From positions 1 through 7,710 of the forward strand of contig JADHOU010000071.1 of NCBI GenBank assembly GCA_016778825.1: DNA of 7,710 nucleotides, given 5' to 3'. This stretch comes from Candidatus Puniceispirillum sp. (GTDB taxonomy: Bacteria > Pseudomonadota > Alphaproteobacteria > Puniceispirillales > Puniceispirillaceae). Below, one piece after another: positions 1 to 5,913 of this stretch; the first letter of the stretch is position 1; each line of letters begins with the position of its first letter. The notes beneath the pieces are model-generated. The model was not told where the DNA came from. It ran no database searches and saw only the letters and a list, made by a program, of their open reading frames with translations. The translations under genes were made by a program, and so were the position numbers.

Positions 1-477
1 AACGTCACCATAATCGGCAGGGTCGCAAAGAACGGTTAAAAAATCATAGTTCTTGGCTGCAGCGCGCAGCATTGCAGGCCCGCCAATATCAATTTTTTCG
101 ACAAGCGAATCATGTTCACTGGTTTGTGCCAATGTATCTTCAAACGGATAGAGATTTACCACCAGAAGGTCGATTCCCTCGATGCCTTGTGCCGTCATGG
201 CGGCAACATGGTCATCAAGGTCGCGCCGCGCCAGCAAACCGCCATGAATTTTGGGGTGAAGCGTTTTGACGCGCCCGCCCATGATTTCAGGAAATCCGGT
301 TACATCGGCAACATCGGTAACGCGAAGACCGGCATCGCGAAGCAGGCTGGCCGTCCCGCCGGTTGATAAAAGATCAATCTTGGCCGCGGCAAGCCGTGTG
401 GCAAGCTCGATAAGGTCGGTTTTGTCTGAAACCGAAAGAAGCGCGCGGCGAATAGGAAGAGGTGAAGAAGAGGTCAT
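1..477 (-). CDS. purH: PurH, N-terminal part (IMP cyclohydrolase/AICAR transformylase), cut by window edge
   Basis: This is the first 159 codons of the bifunctional enzyme for the last two steps of de novo IMP synthesis: formyl transfer to AICAR, then ring closure. Only the N-terminal IMP cyclohydrolase (MGS-like) domain lies in the window; the transformylase domain lies beyond position 1. Visible family signatures are [10 protein letters not shown] (residues 11-20), LLSTGGTA (36-43), [20 protein letters not shown] (61-80), LVVNLYPF (105-112) and [18 protein letters not shown] (127-144). The frame is open to the window edge with no defect. The start is the ATG at 477; a TTG at 492 is in frame, but a purine-rich stretch abuts it directly, which is poor spacing, and the frame closes just above it at 499-501. 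The ribosome binding site before the ATG is weak. The gene is last in the minus-strand series, 112 bp after chrA, and probably has its own promoter. The assignment is very secure; the exact start is less so. Confidence 0.96.
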   Translation of the reverse strand, partial: MTSSSPLPIRRALLSVSDKTDLIELATRLAAAKIDLLSTGGTASLLRDAGLRVTDVADVTGFPEIMGGRVKTLHPKIHGGLLARRDLDDHVAAMTAQGIEGIDLLVVNLYPFEDTLAQTSEHDSLVEKIDIGGPAMLRAAAKNYDFLTVLCDPADYGDV

Positions 478-527
478 GATATGGCTTGCCAATCCTGCCT
501 AGCAGAAAGGTTGAATTTATGGCGGTC

Positions 528-556
528 TTTATGGCCGAGCTTGGCTGGAAAGGCAA
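528..556 (-). promoter_or_regulatory. Possible sigma70-type promoter for purH
   Basis: Read on the minus strand, TTGCCT (556-551) and CATAAA (533-528) are separated by exactly 17 bp, each matching 4 of 6 consensus bases. The predicted transcription start is near 521, giving a leader of about 45 nt before the purH ATG. The -35 element overlaps the perfect 10-bp palindrome GGCAATTGCC at 552-561, which could be an operator. The hexamers are weak, so spacing and position are the main support. Confidence 0.3.
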
Positions 557-589
557 TTGCCGATCGCCATAAAACCGCGTTTAAGCAAT

Positions 590-1903
590 CTAGCCAAGCG
601 GGATGAGATGCATCATCGCGCCAGCCAAGGCGGCCAATCCCAAAAGCCAGAAAAGCCCAATCCCGCGCCCAAAGGCCAGAAATGCACAAACCAGCGTAAT
701 CGCAATCACCCGCAGGTCAAGGCTTGCCAGATTGGGGGTCAGAATGTGGATTATGCCAAGATCGGTCATGCTGGTTTCGGCAAAAAACAAATGCAGCGCA
801 AACCACGCAAATAAATTGGCAATCACGCCAACAACGGCGGCCATAATGCTGGCTAATGCACCTTGCAAACGTGGTTGATATGTCAGCCAATCAAGATAGG
901 GTGCGCCGGCAAAAATCCATAAAAAACAGGGAATGAAAGTTGCCCAAAGCGCAATGCCGGCACCGGCGATCCCATGGGCAATGCCCGCTGTTTTAAAAGC
1001 CGCCAGAAAACCGACAAATTCAGTCACAAGGATTAATGGGCCGGGGGTGGTTTCGGCGAGGCCAAGCCCGTCCATCATTTCAGCCGGTTGCAGCCAGCCA
1101 AGCTGGCCAACGACATCTTGCGCCATGTAGGCAAGCACCGCATAGGCACCGCCAAAAGTCACTACGGCAAGCTTGCTGAAGAAATAGCCGATTTCGGCAA
1201 GCAAAGGCGCATCGGCAAAAAGATCAATTGCCAATAATGGCCCCCACCATATTCCAGCCCAGATCAAAATGGCTTTGGCCGTTTCTTTGCCCTTTGGCAA
1301 TGGTGGCAATGTCGTTGTTGCTTGGGCTTGGCGATTGCTGGCAAAGCCATAGGTGGCTACCATCGCAATGATCAGGGGAAAGGGCAGGGCAAGAATGAAA
1401 ATGCCACAAAAGCTGATGATGGCGATCACCCATTGATGCGGTTTTTGCAGGGCTTTTCCGGCAAGCCGGATCAAGGCCTGCAAAACAATGACAACAATCG
1501 CCGCTTTCACCCCTAAAAACAGCGCACCAACAATGCCGAAAGTGCCGAAATATACATAGGCAATGCCAAAACAAAGCATGATCAAGGCACCGGGCAGAAC
1601 AAATAGCAAGCCAGCAACAATTCCGCCAAGGACGCCATGAATCCGCCAACCAGCATATGTGGCAAGCTGCATCGCCTCGGGGCCCGGAAGCAACATGCAA
1701 AAACTAAGCGCATTCAAAAATTGCGCTTCATTCAGCCAGCGTCGTTCAGCAACAATCAGCCGGTGCATCAGCGCAATCTGGGCGGTTGGCCCACCAAAGG
1801 ATAACAGCCCTATCTTGCCCCAGATGGCTGTTGATTGCACAAGCGGTGGCGGCGTCTTTTTGCCGATATTGTCTGATTTGGATCGGGGCGGGGTCTGGGT
1901 CAA
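590..1903 (-). CDS. chrA: ChrA-family chromate transporter, two-domain form
   Basis: This is a 437-residue inner-membrane protein of the CHR family; characterised members export chromate by a proton-coupled mechanism. The two homologous halves of the long-chain form are both present. The N-terminal half has SFGGP (35-39) and LLPGPEAMQLA (71-81), followed by hydrophobic helices. The C-terminal half repeats the pattern with FGGAYAVLAYM (250-260) and GLAETTPGPL (280-289). A basic linker near 190-210 separates the halves, and about ten or more membrane helices are evident. The length is normal and the frame is intact. The start is a TTG at 1903: there is no in-frame ATG before the conserved region, GAAAG lies just upstream, and an in-frame stop sits at 1916-1918. 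It lies 92 bp after the heparinase-like gene and 112 bp before purH, with a palindromic element upstream (1940-1984) that could control it. The family is certain; actual chromate specificity is inferred, since some CHR proteins have unknown substrates. Confidence 0.93.
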   Translation of the reverse strand: MTQTPPRSKSDNIGKKTPPPLVQSTAIWGKIGLLSFGGPTAQIALMHRLIVAERRWLNEAQFLNALSFCMLLPGPEAMQLATYAGWRIHGVLGGIVAGLLFVLPGALIMLCFGIAYVYFGTFGIVGALFLGVKAAIVVIVLQALIRLAGKALQKPHQWVIAIISFCGIFILALPFPLIIAMVATYGFASNRQAQATTTLPPLPKGKETAKAILIWAGIWWGPLLAIDLFADAPLLAEIGYFFSKLAVVTFGGAYAVLAYMAQDVVGQLGWLQPAEMMDGLGLAETTPGPLILVTEFVGFLAAFKTAGIAHGIAGAGIALWATFIPCFLWIFAGAPYLDWLTYQPRLQGALASIMAAVVGVIANLFAWFALHLFFAETSMTDLGIIHILTPNLASLDLRVIAITLVCAFLAFGRGIGLFWLLGLAALAGAMMHLIPLG

Positions 1904-1939
1904 AAATGCAAACTTTCAGTGAAGGTCAAATTCTTGAAG

Positions 1940-1984
1940 CAATCATCTTGAGGCAAAAATATTTTGCAATGATTGTCATTTGCC
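1940..1984 (-). promoter_or_regulatory. Nested inverted repeats with a Fur-box-like core upstream of chrA
   Basis: Three overlapping dyads fill the gap between the heparinase-like gene and chrA. CAATCAT (1940-1946) pairs perfectly with ATGATTG (1969-1975). Inside it, GCAAAA (1953-1958) pairs with TTTTGC (1962-1967) around a 3-nt loop. Partly overlapping is AATGATTGTCATT (1968-1980), which on the minus strand reads AATGACAATCATT and differs by one base from the centre of the classical Fur box, AATGATAATCATT. A weak promoter may overlap it on the minus strand: TTGCAA (1969-1964), 16 bp, GATGAT (1947-1942). This could be a metal-responsive operator for chrA, a terminator-like hairpin after the heparinase gene, or both. 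There is no clean T-run, so a terminator is the weaker option. Confidence 0.35.
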
Positions 1985-1995
1985 AAGGCGGTGTT

Positions 1996-3579
1996 TTACA
2001 ACGGTTCATTCCGCTGAAATGCCCATTTGACGTCAATAGCACCAATTGACCGCAGATCGGCAAGCGGCACATTAATAACAATCTGCTGACAATTCTTGCG
2101 CCCATCAATATCAAAAAACAGGGATGTATCCAATGCCACTGACGCGCTTGCCCGAAATACCCAACCTGCGCGATTGCCACGAATCTTGATCAAAACCCGC
2201 TGGTCGCGAAGCATGGCAACTGTGACGCGGGGGTGTAAATGAAACCGAATAACCGCCATACGGGCAATTTCACCCGGCGCGCCAGAATATTCCAGCCGAT
2301 CAGCCCCGCGAAGATTGCCGCCGCCGGTTGATAGATATAATTTGCGATGATGAATAACGCCATGCGATGCCTCATAGCCATTATGGCTGGCAACTGCGAG
2401 CAGCCCGCCTTCGGCTGGACCCATTTCAACATCAGATATTTTGGCAAGACGGCCGGTGGCAAAATCAGACGAATTCTGGCCATCAAGGGTTAGGGTCGAA
2501 TGCGCCTTGGTCGAGCTTAGCAGGCGGCGAAGGTTAACATCGCCGGTAATCTGTCCCGGATTTACCACCAATAGATTCTGCCCAACGGCAAATTCGAAAC
2601 TAAACGTACCTAGCCCTGCCACATCGGCATGTTCGGCTGGTTGTCCAACATCCATGATCACGGTTGACCGCCCCGATGAAAATCGCAAAAAACCGCTATA
2701 GGGGGCTTGTTGCAACAGCTTGCCCTTTTGCCCCGCGCGCGCCAGCGTTTCTTCGATGATTTTAGGATCAGAAAGGCCGGCACCATTAAAGCGGGCAAAT
2801 TGTCCATCAGCATGACGCCACATGCGGCAGATTGCGCCCATTTTGGCAATGGTTGTATCAAGCCAAGCAAGCTGTTCGAGCTGGTTTGCAATGCCGCTGT
2901 TCCGAATTTCAATCAGGTCGCGCATGATGGCCAGATGTTTGTCGGGCATACGGCTTTTGTGGCCACCATCAGCATGGATCATGCCGTCAATCAGCGGCAC
3001 CAGAAATTCCATCAGATTATCAAGGTCGCTGGCCTTAGCACCAAGCGCGGCCTCGGCAATGATCAGCCCACGCAACGCACCAACGCGGGCATCATGATTA
3101 TAGAGCCGCTTCCAATCAATCGCCAAACAGCGTGCCTGCAACCCGATTGAGTCGCTGATTTGCTGCTGGAATGTTTCATCGGCAGAACTGCCATACCAAT
3201 CATAGCAAAAAACCAGATTTGCCAGACGTTTTCCCATGATATCAGGTTGCCAGTTTTTGGCGTTCCAGCGACCATTGACCTTAAGCCAGTTGCTGATCAG
3301 GCTTCGTGCCCGGCTGCGCGCCTGACTGCCACCAAATGTGCGTAAATCACGAAGCCATTCAAAATCGTCAAAGCCGTCACTGTTGACCCGCCAGCTGGAA
3401 CCGCTGGTCATGATTTGTGATCCCTTGCTTGCCGAGCCGCGCCAATGATCGGAATAGCCAGTGATGATCACATTTGGCTGGCCGCCGCGTAAACTCCACA
3501 AAAACAGGCCTGTGTGCCGGAATAGCTGTTCAAGCTTACCAACACGCCATGAGTCAAGATTTTTGCTGCGCTTCGCCAT
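1996..3579 (-). CDS. Heparinase II/III family protein
   Basis: This 527-residue protein has the architecture of the heparinase II/III-like family: an alpha-helical N-terminal half (about 60-270) and a beta-sandwich C-terminal half (about 295-515). Recognisable conserved stretches are DGGHKSRMPDKHL (204-216), RFNGAG (263-268), HADVAGLGTFSFEF (317-330), LLVVNPG (336-342) and AHSTLTLDG (359-367), plus a His pair at 410-411. Characterised relatives are polysaccharide lyases, but members at this alphaproteobacterial locus have no substrate I know of. The N-terminus (MAKRSKNLDSW...) is charged and shows no signal peptide, so a cytoplasmic location is inferred, unlike secreted lyases. The ATG at 3579 follows AGG with a 5-nt gap. 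The gene starts 45 bp after the rsmB stop and is probably cotranscribed with it. The family call is secure; catalytic activity is unproven. Confidence 0.9.
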   Translation of the reverse strand: MAKRSKNLDSWRVGKLEQLFRHTGLFLWSLRGGQPNVIITGYSDHWRGSASKGSQIMTSGSSWRVNSDGFDDFEWLRDLRTFGGSQARSRARSLISNWLKVNGRWNAKNWQPDIMGKRLANLVFCYDWYGSSADETFQQQISDSIGLQARCLAIDWKRLYNHDARVGALRGLIIAEAALGAKASDLDNLMEFLVPLIDGMIHADGGHKSRMPDKHLAIMRDLIEIRNSGIANQLEQLAWLDTTIAKMGAICRMWRHADGQFARFNGAGLSDPKIIEETLARAGQKGKLLQQAPYSGFLRFSSGRSTVIMDVGQPAEHADVAGLGTFSFEFAVGQNLLVVNPGQITGDVNLRRLLSSTKAHSTLTLDGQNSSDFATGRLAKISDVEMGPAEGGLLAVASHNGYEASHGVIHHRKLYLSTGGGNLRGADRLEYSGAPGEIARMAVIRFHLHPRVTVAMLRDQRVLIKIRGNRAGWVFRASASVALDTSLFFDIDGRKNCQQIVINVPLADLRSIGAIDVKWAFQRNEPL

Positions 3580-3624
3580 TACTGCCTGTCGTTTGTCACG
3601 ATTAAGAAATGAAAGCCTTCCTGC

Positions 3625-5223
3625 CTATTCTAAAGACATTAACCGCGTGATGAAAAAGCCATCAACCCCGCCAATATCAACATAGTCGCTCGGCAGGATG
3701 CGGATACAGCCTGTTTCGGTGATTGATTTGGCAAAGATGCCAGCCTCATCGGCAGTGATGGGATCAATGCCAAAGCGTCCATCAGCAGCATCAATGACCG
3801 CGCTGATGATATCTTCACCTTCTTCGGGTTGTAATGAACAGGTGGCATAAACCATGCGGCCACCGGAACGAAGCCAGCCAAGCGCATTTGTTACCAGATC
3901 CCATTGGATTTGCTGTAAGGCAATAATGTCTTCGGCTTCGCGCTGGTTCAAAATATCGGGCCGTCGCCGCACCGTGCCGGTTGCCGAACAAGGCGCATCG
4001 ACAAGAACCGCATCAACTGGCGCATCGGGGCTGTAGCTGGCGCCATCGGCTAGCACAAGATCAGCTGGTAGTTTCAGGCGTTTCAAATTGCGCCGTAACC
4101 GGTCGAGCCGTTTGCGGCTATTATCAATCGCGGTGACGTGGCCACCAGCGGCAATCAACTGCGCGGTTTTGCCACCGGGCGCGGCGCATAAATCAATAAC
4201 TGCTTCGTCTTTGACAATATTCAACAGGCGGGCTGGCAAGGCAGCGGCGGCATCTTGGACCCACCATGCGCCTTCCTCGAAACCCACCAGTAAAGATGGG
4301 TCGCCATCAAATTCACGGCGCAGGCTGTGATTATCAATCAGGCGGGCGTCAAGCTTGACCGCCCATCCGGCGGCATCGTCTTTGACGGAAATATCAAGCG
4401 GCGGTGGCAGCATGGCAAGACCGGCAATGGCGGTGGTGGCTTCCTCACCCCAATAATGCCGCCAGCTTTGTTGCAGCCAGCTTGGCAGATTATCCATATG
4501 GCTGGTGGCTTCAAACAATCCCTCGCCTTCACGGGTAAGGCGGCGCATGACCGCATTGGCAAGCCCACATAACCGGTCAAATCCGGTTTGGCGCATCAGC
4601 TCGACCGTGCTGTCAACGGCGGCATGCGCTCCTGTTTTTAGCAGCAAAAGCTGCGCTGCGCCCATTAGCAGGATAAGGTTGGCATTGGCTTGTACGCCAA
4701 AAGGTTTGCGTGCAACAAGCGGGGCAAGTACACGCTCCAACTGGCCGCGATGGCGAAGGCTGGTCGTTGTCAGCAAACGAACAAAACGGCGATCACGATC
4801 TTCTAATTTGGGTAAGTTATGATTTGATGAAAGCGCTTTATCAAGCTGGATGCCTTCATCAACGGCAACCAGAATATCATAGACGATACGGCGGCTGGTC
4901 AGCGATATTGGAATGGCTTTTTTTGGCGCTGACTCTGGGCGTTTGCCTGCTGGCTTTGCCGGTTTGCCAACGGTTTTTGCCCGTGATGCGGCGTTGGCTG
5001 TTTTTTCACCAGTCGGGCGCGGGGCTGGCCGGTTGTTATTTGCAGTTGGTTTGCCCGAAAATGATTTGCCGCCCGAAGATGGTTTGCCCGAAGACAGATG
5101 ATCAGCGGATTGGCGCTCACCAAGGTTTGCTGGCCGCGGCTTTGCGGCGCGTTTTGGCGTTTCTAAACGCAAAAGAGGCTTGTCGAGGCGGGTCGGTGTC
5201 GATGGGGTTTTGCGATCAGGCAT
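3625..5223 (-). CDS. rsmB: RsmB, 16S rRNA (cytosine-967-C5)-methyltransferase
   Basis: This SAM-dependent enzyme modifies C967 of 16S rRNA. With the ATG at 5223 the protein has 532 residues. Residues 1-105 are a basic tail rich in Pro, Lys, Ser and Gly. A NusB-like RNA-binding domain follows (about 107-235, with NAVMRR at 223-228), then the Rossmann methyltransferase domain (about 310-529). Motif I is DLCAAPGGKT (344-353); motif IV is DAPCSATG (409-416) with Cys412; motif VI is YATCSLQPEE (459-468) with the catalytic nucleophile Cys462. Both cysteines of the m5C mechanism are present. The frame extends to a TTG at 5298, but that would add 25 unconserved residues and abut the divergent gene, whereas ATG 5223 has GGA upstream (about 8 nt). 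RsmB proteins are usually 430-450 residues, so the tail accounts for the extra length. It is the first gene of the minus-strand block. A paralogous NOL1/NOP2/Sun methyltransferase is the only alternative, and the NusB domain argues against it. Confidence 0.94.
   Translation of the reverse strand: MPDRKTPSTPTRLDKPLLRLETPKRAAKPRPANLGERQSADHLSSGKPSSGGKSFSGKPTANNNRPAPRPTGEKTANAASRAKTVGKPAKPAGKRPESAPKKAIPISLTSRRIVYDILVAVDEGIQLDKALSSNHNLPKLEDRDRRFVRLLTTTSLRHRGQLERVLAPLVARKPFGVQANANLILLMGAAQLLLLKTGAHAAVDSTVELMRQTGFDRLCGLANAVMRRLTREGEGLFEATSHMDNLPSWLQQSWRHYWGEEATTAIAGLAMLPPPLDISVKDDAAGWAVKLDARLIDNHSLRREFDGDPSLLVGFEEGAWWVQDAAAALPARLLNIVKDEAVIDLCAAPGGKTAQLIAAGGHVTAIDNSRKRLDRLRRNLKRLKLPADLVLADGASYSPDAPVDAVLVDAPCSATGTVRRRPDILNQREAEDIIALQQIQWDLVTNALGWLRSGGRMVYATCSLQPEEGEDIISAVIDAADGRFGIDPITADEAGIFAKSITETGCIRILPSDYVDIGGVDGFFITRLMSLE
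5048..5095. repeat. Short imperfect tandem repeats within the rsmB tail
   Basis: Three in-frame units of 15, 18 and 15 bp (5048-5062, 5063-5080, 5081-5095) share the pattern G(G/A)TTTGCC...CCGAA on the plus strand. Read in the rsmB frame they encode SSGKP, SSGGKS and FSGKP. The repeats lie in the low-complexity N-terminal tail and keep the frame, so they probably reflect slippage expansion in a tolerant linker. Confidence 0.6.
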
Positions 5224-5264
5224 TGAAAATTCCGATGGCTCATCTGCATAAAGCGGCTGATGAC

Positions 5265-5293
5265 TTGTTTTTGGGCGTTTAAAGGGGCATATA
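5265..5293 (+). promoter_or_regulatory. Possible promoter for the SDHAF4-like gene
   Basis: TTGTTT (5265-5270) and CATATA (5288-5293) are separated by 17 bp within the 77-bp divergent region between rsmB and the SDHAF4-like gene. Transcription would start near 5300, at or next to the ATG at 5301, which would give a leaderless message. Supporting that, the only purine-rich site (AAAGGGG, 5281-5287) is 13 nt from the ATG, rather far for a normal ribosome binding site. Both hexamers are imperfect. A promoter for rsmB must lie in the same region, but I could not place it with confidence. Confidence 0.3.
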
Positions 5294-5300
5294 CCCAATT

Positions 5301-5489
5301 ATGGAAAGAGACAAGAAAAACACGCCCGCAGCGGCCGCTGAACCGATCGACAAAACCGCGCAAAATACCGACAATCTGCCGAATAAGGCGGGTGATGGTG
5401 GAATGCCACCCGAGGTGAATGGCCCCAAAGGACCCGAGCCAACGCGCTATGGCGATTGGGAACAAAAGGGACGTTGCACCGATTTTTAA
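5301..5489 (+). CDS. DUF1674 / SDHAF4-like succinate dehydrogenase assembly factor
   Basis: This is a 62-residue protein. The N-terminal two thirds are polar and probably disordered (Lys, Ala, Asn, Pro-rich). The C-terminal block GPKGPEPTRYGDWEQKGRC (41-59) followed by TDF at the very end is the diagnostic signature of DUF1674, the family of mitochondrial SDHAF4. In eukaryotes SDHAF4 binds the flavinylated SdhA subunit and promotes its joining with SdhB while limiting oxidant production; the same role in this bacterium is inferred. Length and the motif reaching the C-terminus are typical. The ATG at 5301 is the only reasonable start. It is divergent from rsmB with 77 bp between the two ATGs, and 61 bp upstream of the DUF1491 gene. 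No sdh genes are in the window. Confidence 0.88.
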   Translation: MERDKKNTPAAAAEPIDKTAQNTDNLPNKAGDGGMPPEVNGPKGPEPTRYGDWEQKGRCTDF

Positions 5490-5550
5490 GCCATATGGTT
5501 TTTGGCGGGGTCGGGTTTCCGGCCTGCCAGCCAGCAAATGAGGCGTCGTG

Positions 5551-5877
5551 ATGACACGGGTGAAATCTGGCATATTGGTGAGTGCGGCGCTTCGGCACGC
5601 CAACGCGAATTTGATTGATTGCGTTTTGGCACGCCGCGGCGACGCTGATGCGGGTGCCATTTTTGTGCATATTGATGCGCTTGACGGGCGTCATAAATTA
5701 TTGGCGCGAAGCCTTGATTTTGAAGGCAATTACGCGTGGCAGATTATCACCAGCACCGAATGGGTAGATGGCGAAATCGCCACAAGCCGTCTTGCCGCTG
5801 AAACGAAGATGGATCGCGATGCCTTTATTATTGCGGTTACTGACGCCAAGGCGCGAAACCCGTTTGACGCGCTGTGA
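5551..5877 (+). CDS. DUF1491 family protein, function unknown
   Basis: This 108-residue soluble protein matches the DUF1491 family of alphaproteobacteria: an N-terminal RVKSGILVSAALRHANA segment, then LARRGDADAGAIFVHI (26-41) with the conserved RRGDxDAGA core, a central aromatic strand and a short acidic C-terminal helix. I see no catalytic motif, signal peptide or membrane segment. The ATG at 5551 is preferred because GAGG (5540-5543) lies 7 nt upstream; a GTG at 5548 is in frame but too close to that site. It lies 61 bp after the SDHAF4-like gene and 36 bp before dusA, all on the same strand, so joint transcription is plausible. Its biochemical role is unknown and the neighbours do not reveal one. 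Confidence 0.85.
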   Translation: MTRVKSGILVSAALRHANANLIDCVLARRGDADAGAIFVHIDALDGRHKLLARSLDFEGNYAWQIITSTEWVDGEIATSRLAAETKMDRDAFIIAVTDAKARNPFDAL

Positions 5878-5878
5878 G

Positions 5879-5907
5879 TTGGCATTTGCCCGAAGGAAGG
5901 CTATAAA
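5879..5907 (+). promoter_or_regulatory. Strong candidate sigma70-type promoter for dusA
   Basis: TTGGCA (5879-5884) and TATAAA (5902-5907), each matching 5 of 6 consensus bases, are separated by an optimal 17 bp. The element begins right after the stop codon of the DUF1491 gene. Counting about 7 nt from the -10 element places the transcription start at about 5914, the A of the dusA ATG, so this promoter would make a leaderless message. The spacer also contains the purine-rich AAGGAAGG (5893-5900), which could serve as a ribosome binding site only on transcripts reading through from upstream. Confidence 0.5.
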
Positions 5908-5913
5908 GCCGTC

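Noticed and set aside
552..566. Terminator after chrA
   Set aside because: The palindrome GGCAATTGCC has no loop-sized centre and is not followed by a T-run in the minus-strand direction, so it does not look like a rho-independent terminator.
1224..1700. 158-codon minus-strand open frame rich in Cys, His and Trp
   Set aside because: It is a frame-shifted reading of chrA on the same strand; the composition is typical of an out-of-frame membrane-protein gene.
4710..5282. 190-codon plus-strand open frame
   Set aside because: It lies antisense to the rsmB tail and NusB domain, has no recognisable motif, and starts inside conserved rsmB coding sequence.
5224..5298. 25-residue upstream extension of rsmB from a TTG
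   Set aside because: The extra residues are unconserved and would fill the divergent promoter region; the ATG at 5223 has a better ribosome binding site.
5163..5660. 165-codon minus-strand open frame crossing the divergent region
   Set aside because: It overlaps the SDHAF4-like and DUF1491 genes and the rsmB start, with no motif; the sense-strand families are clear.
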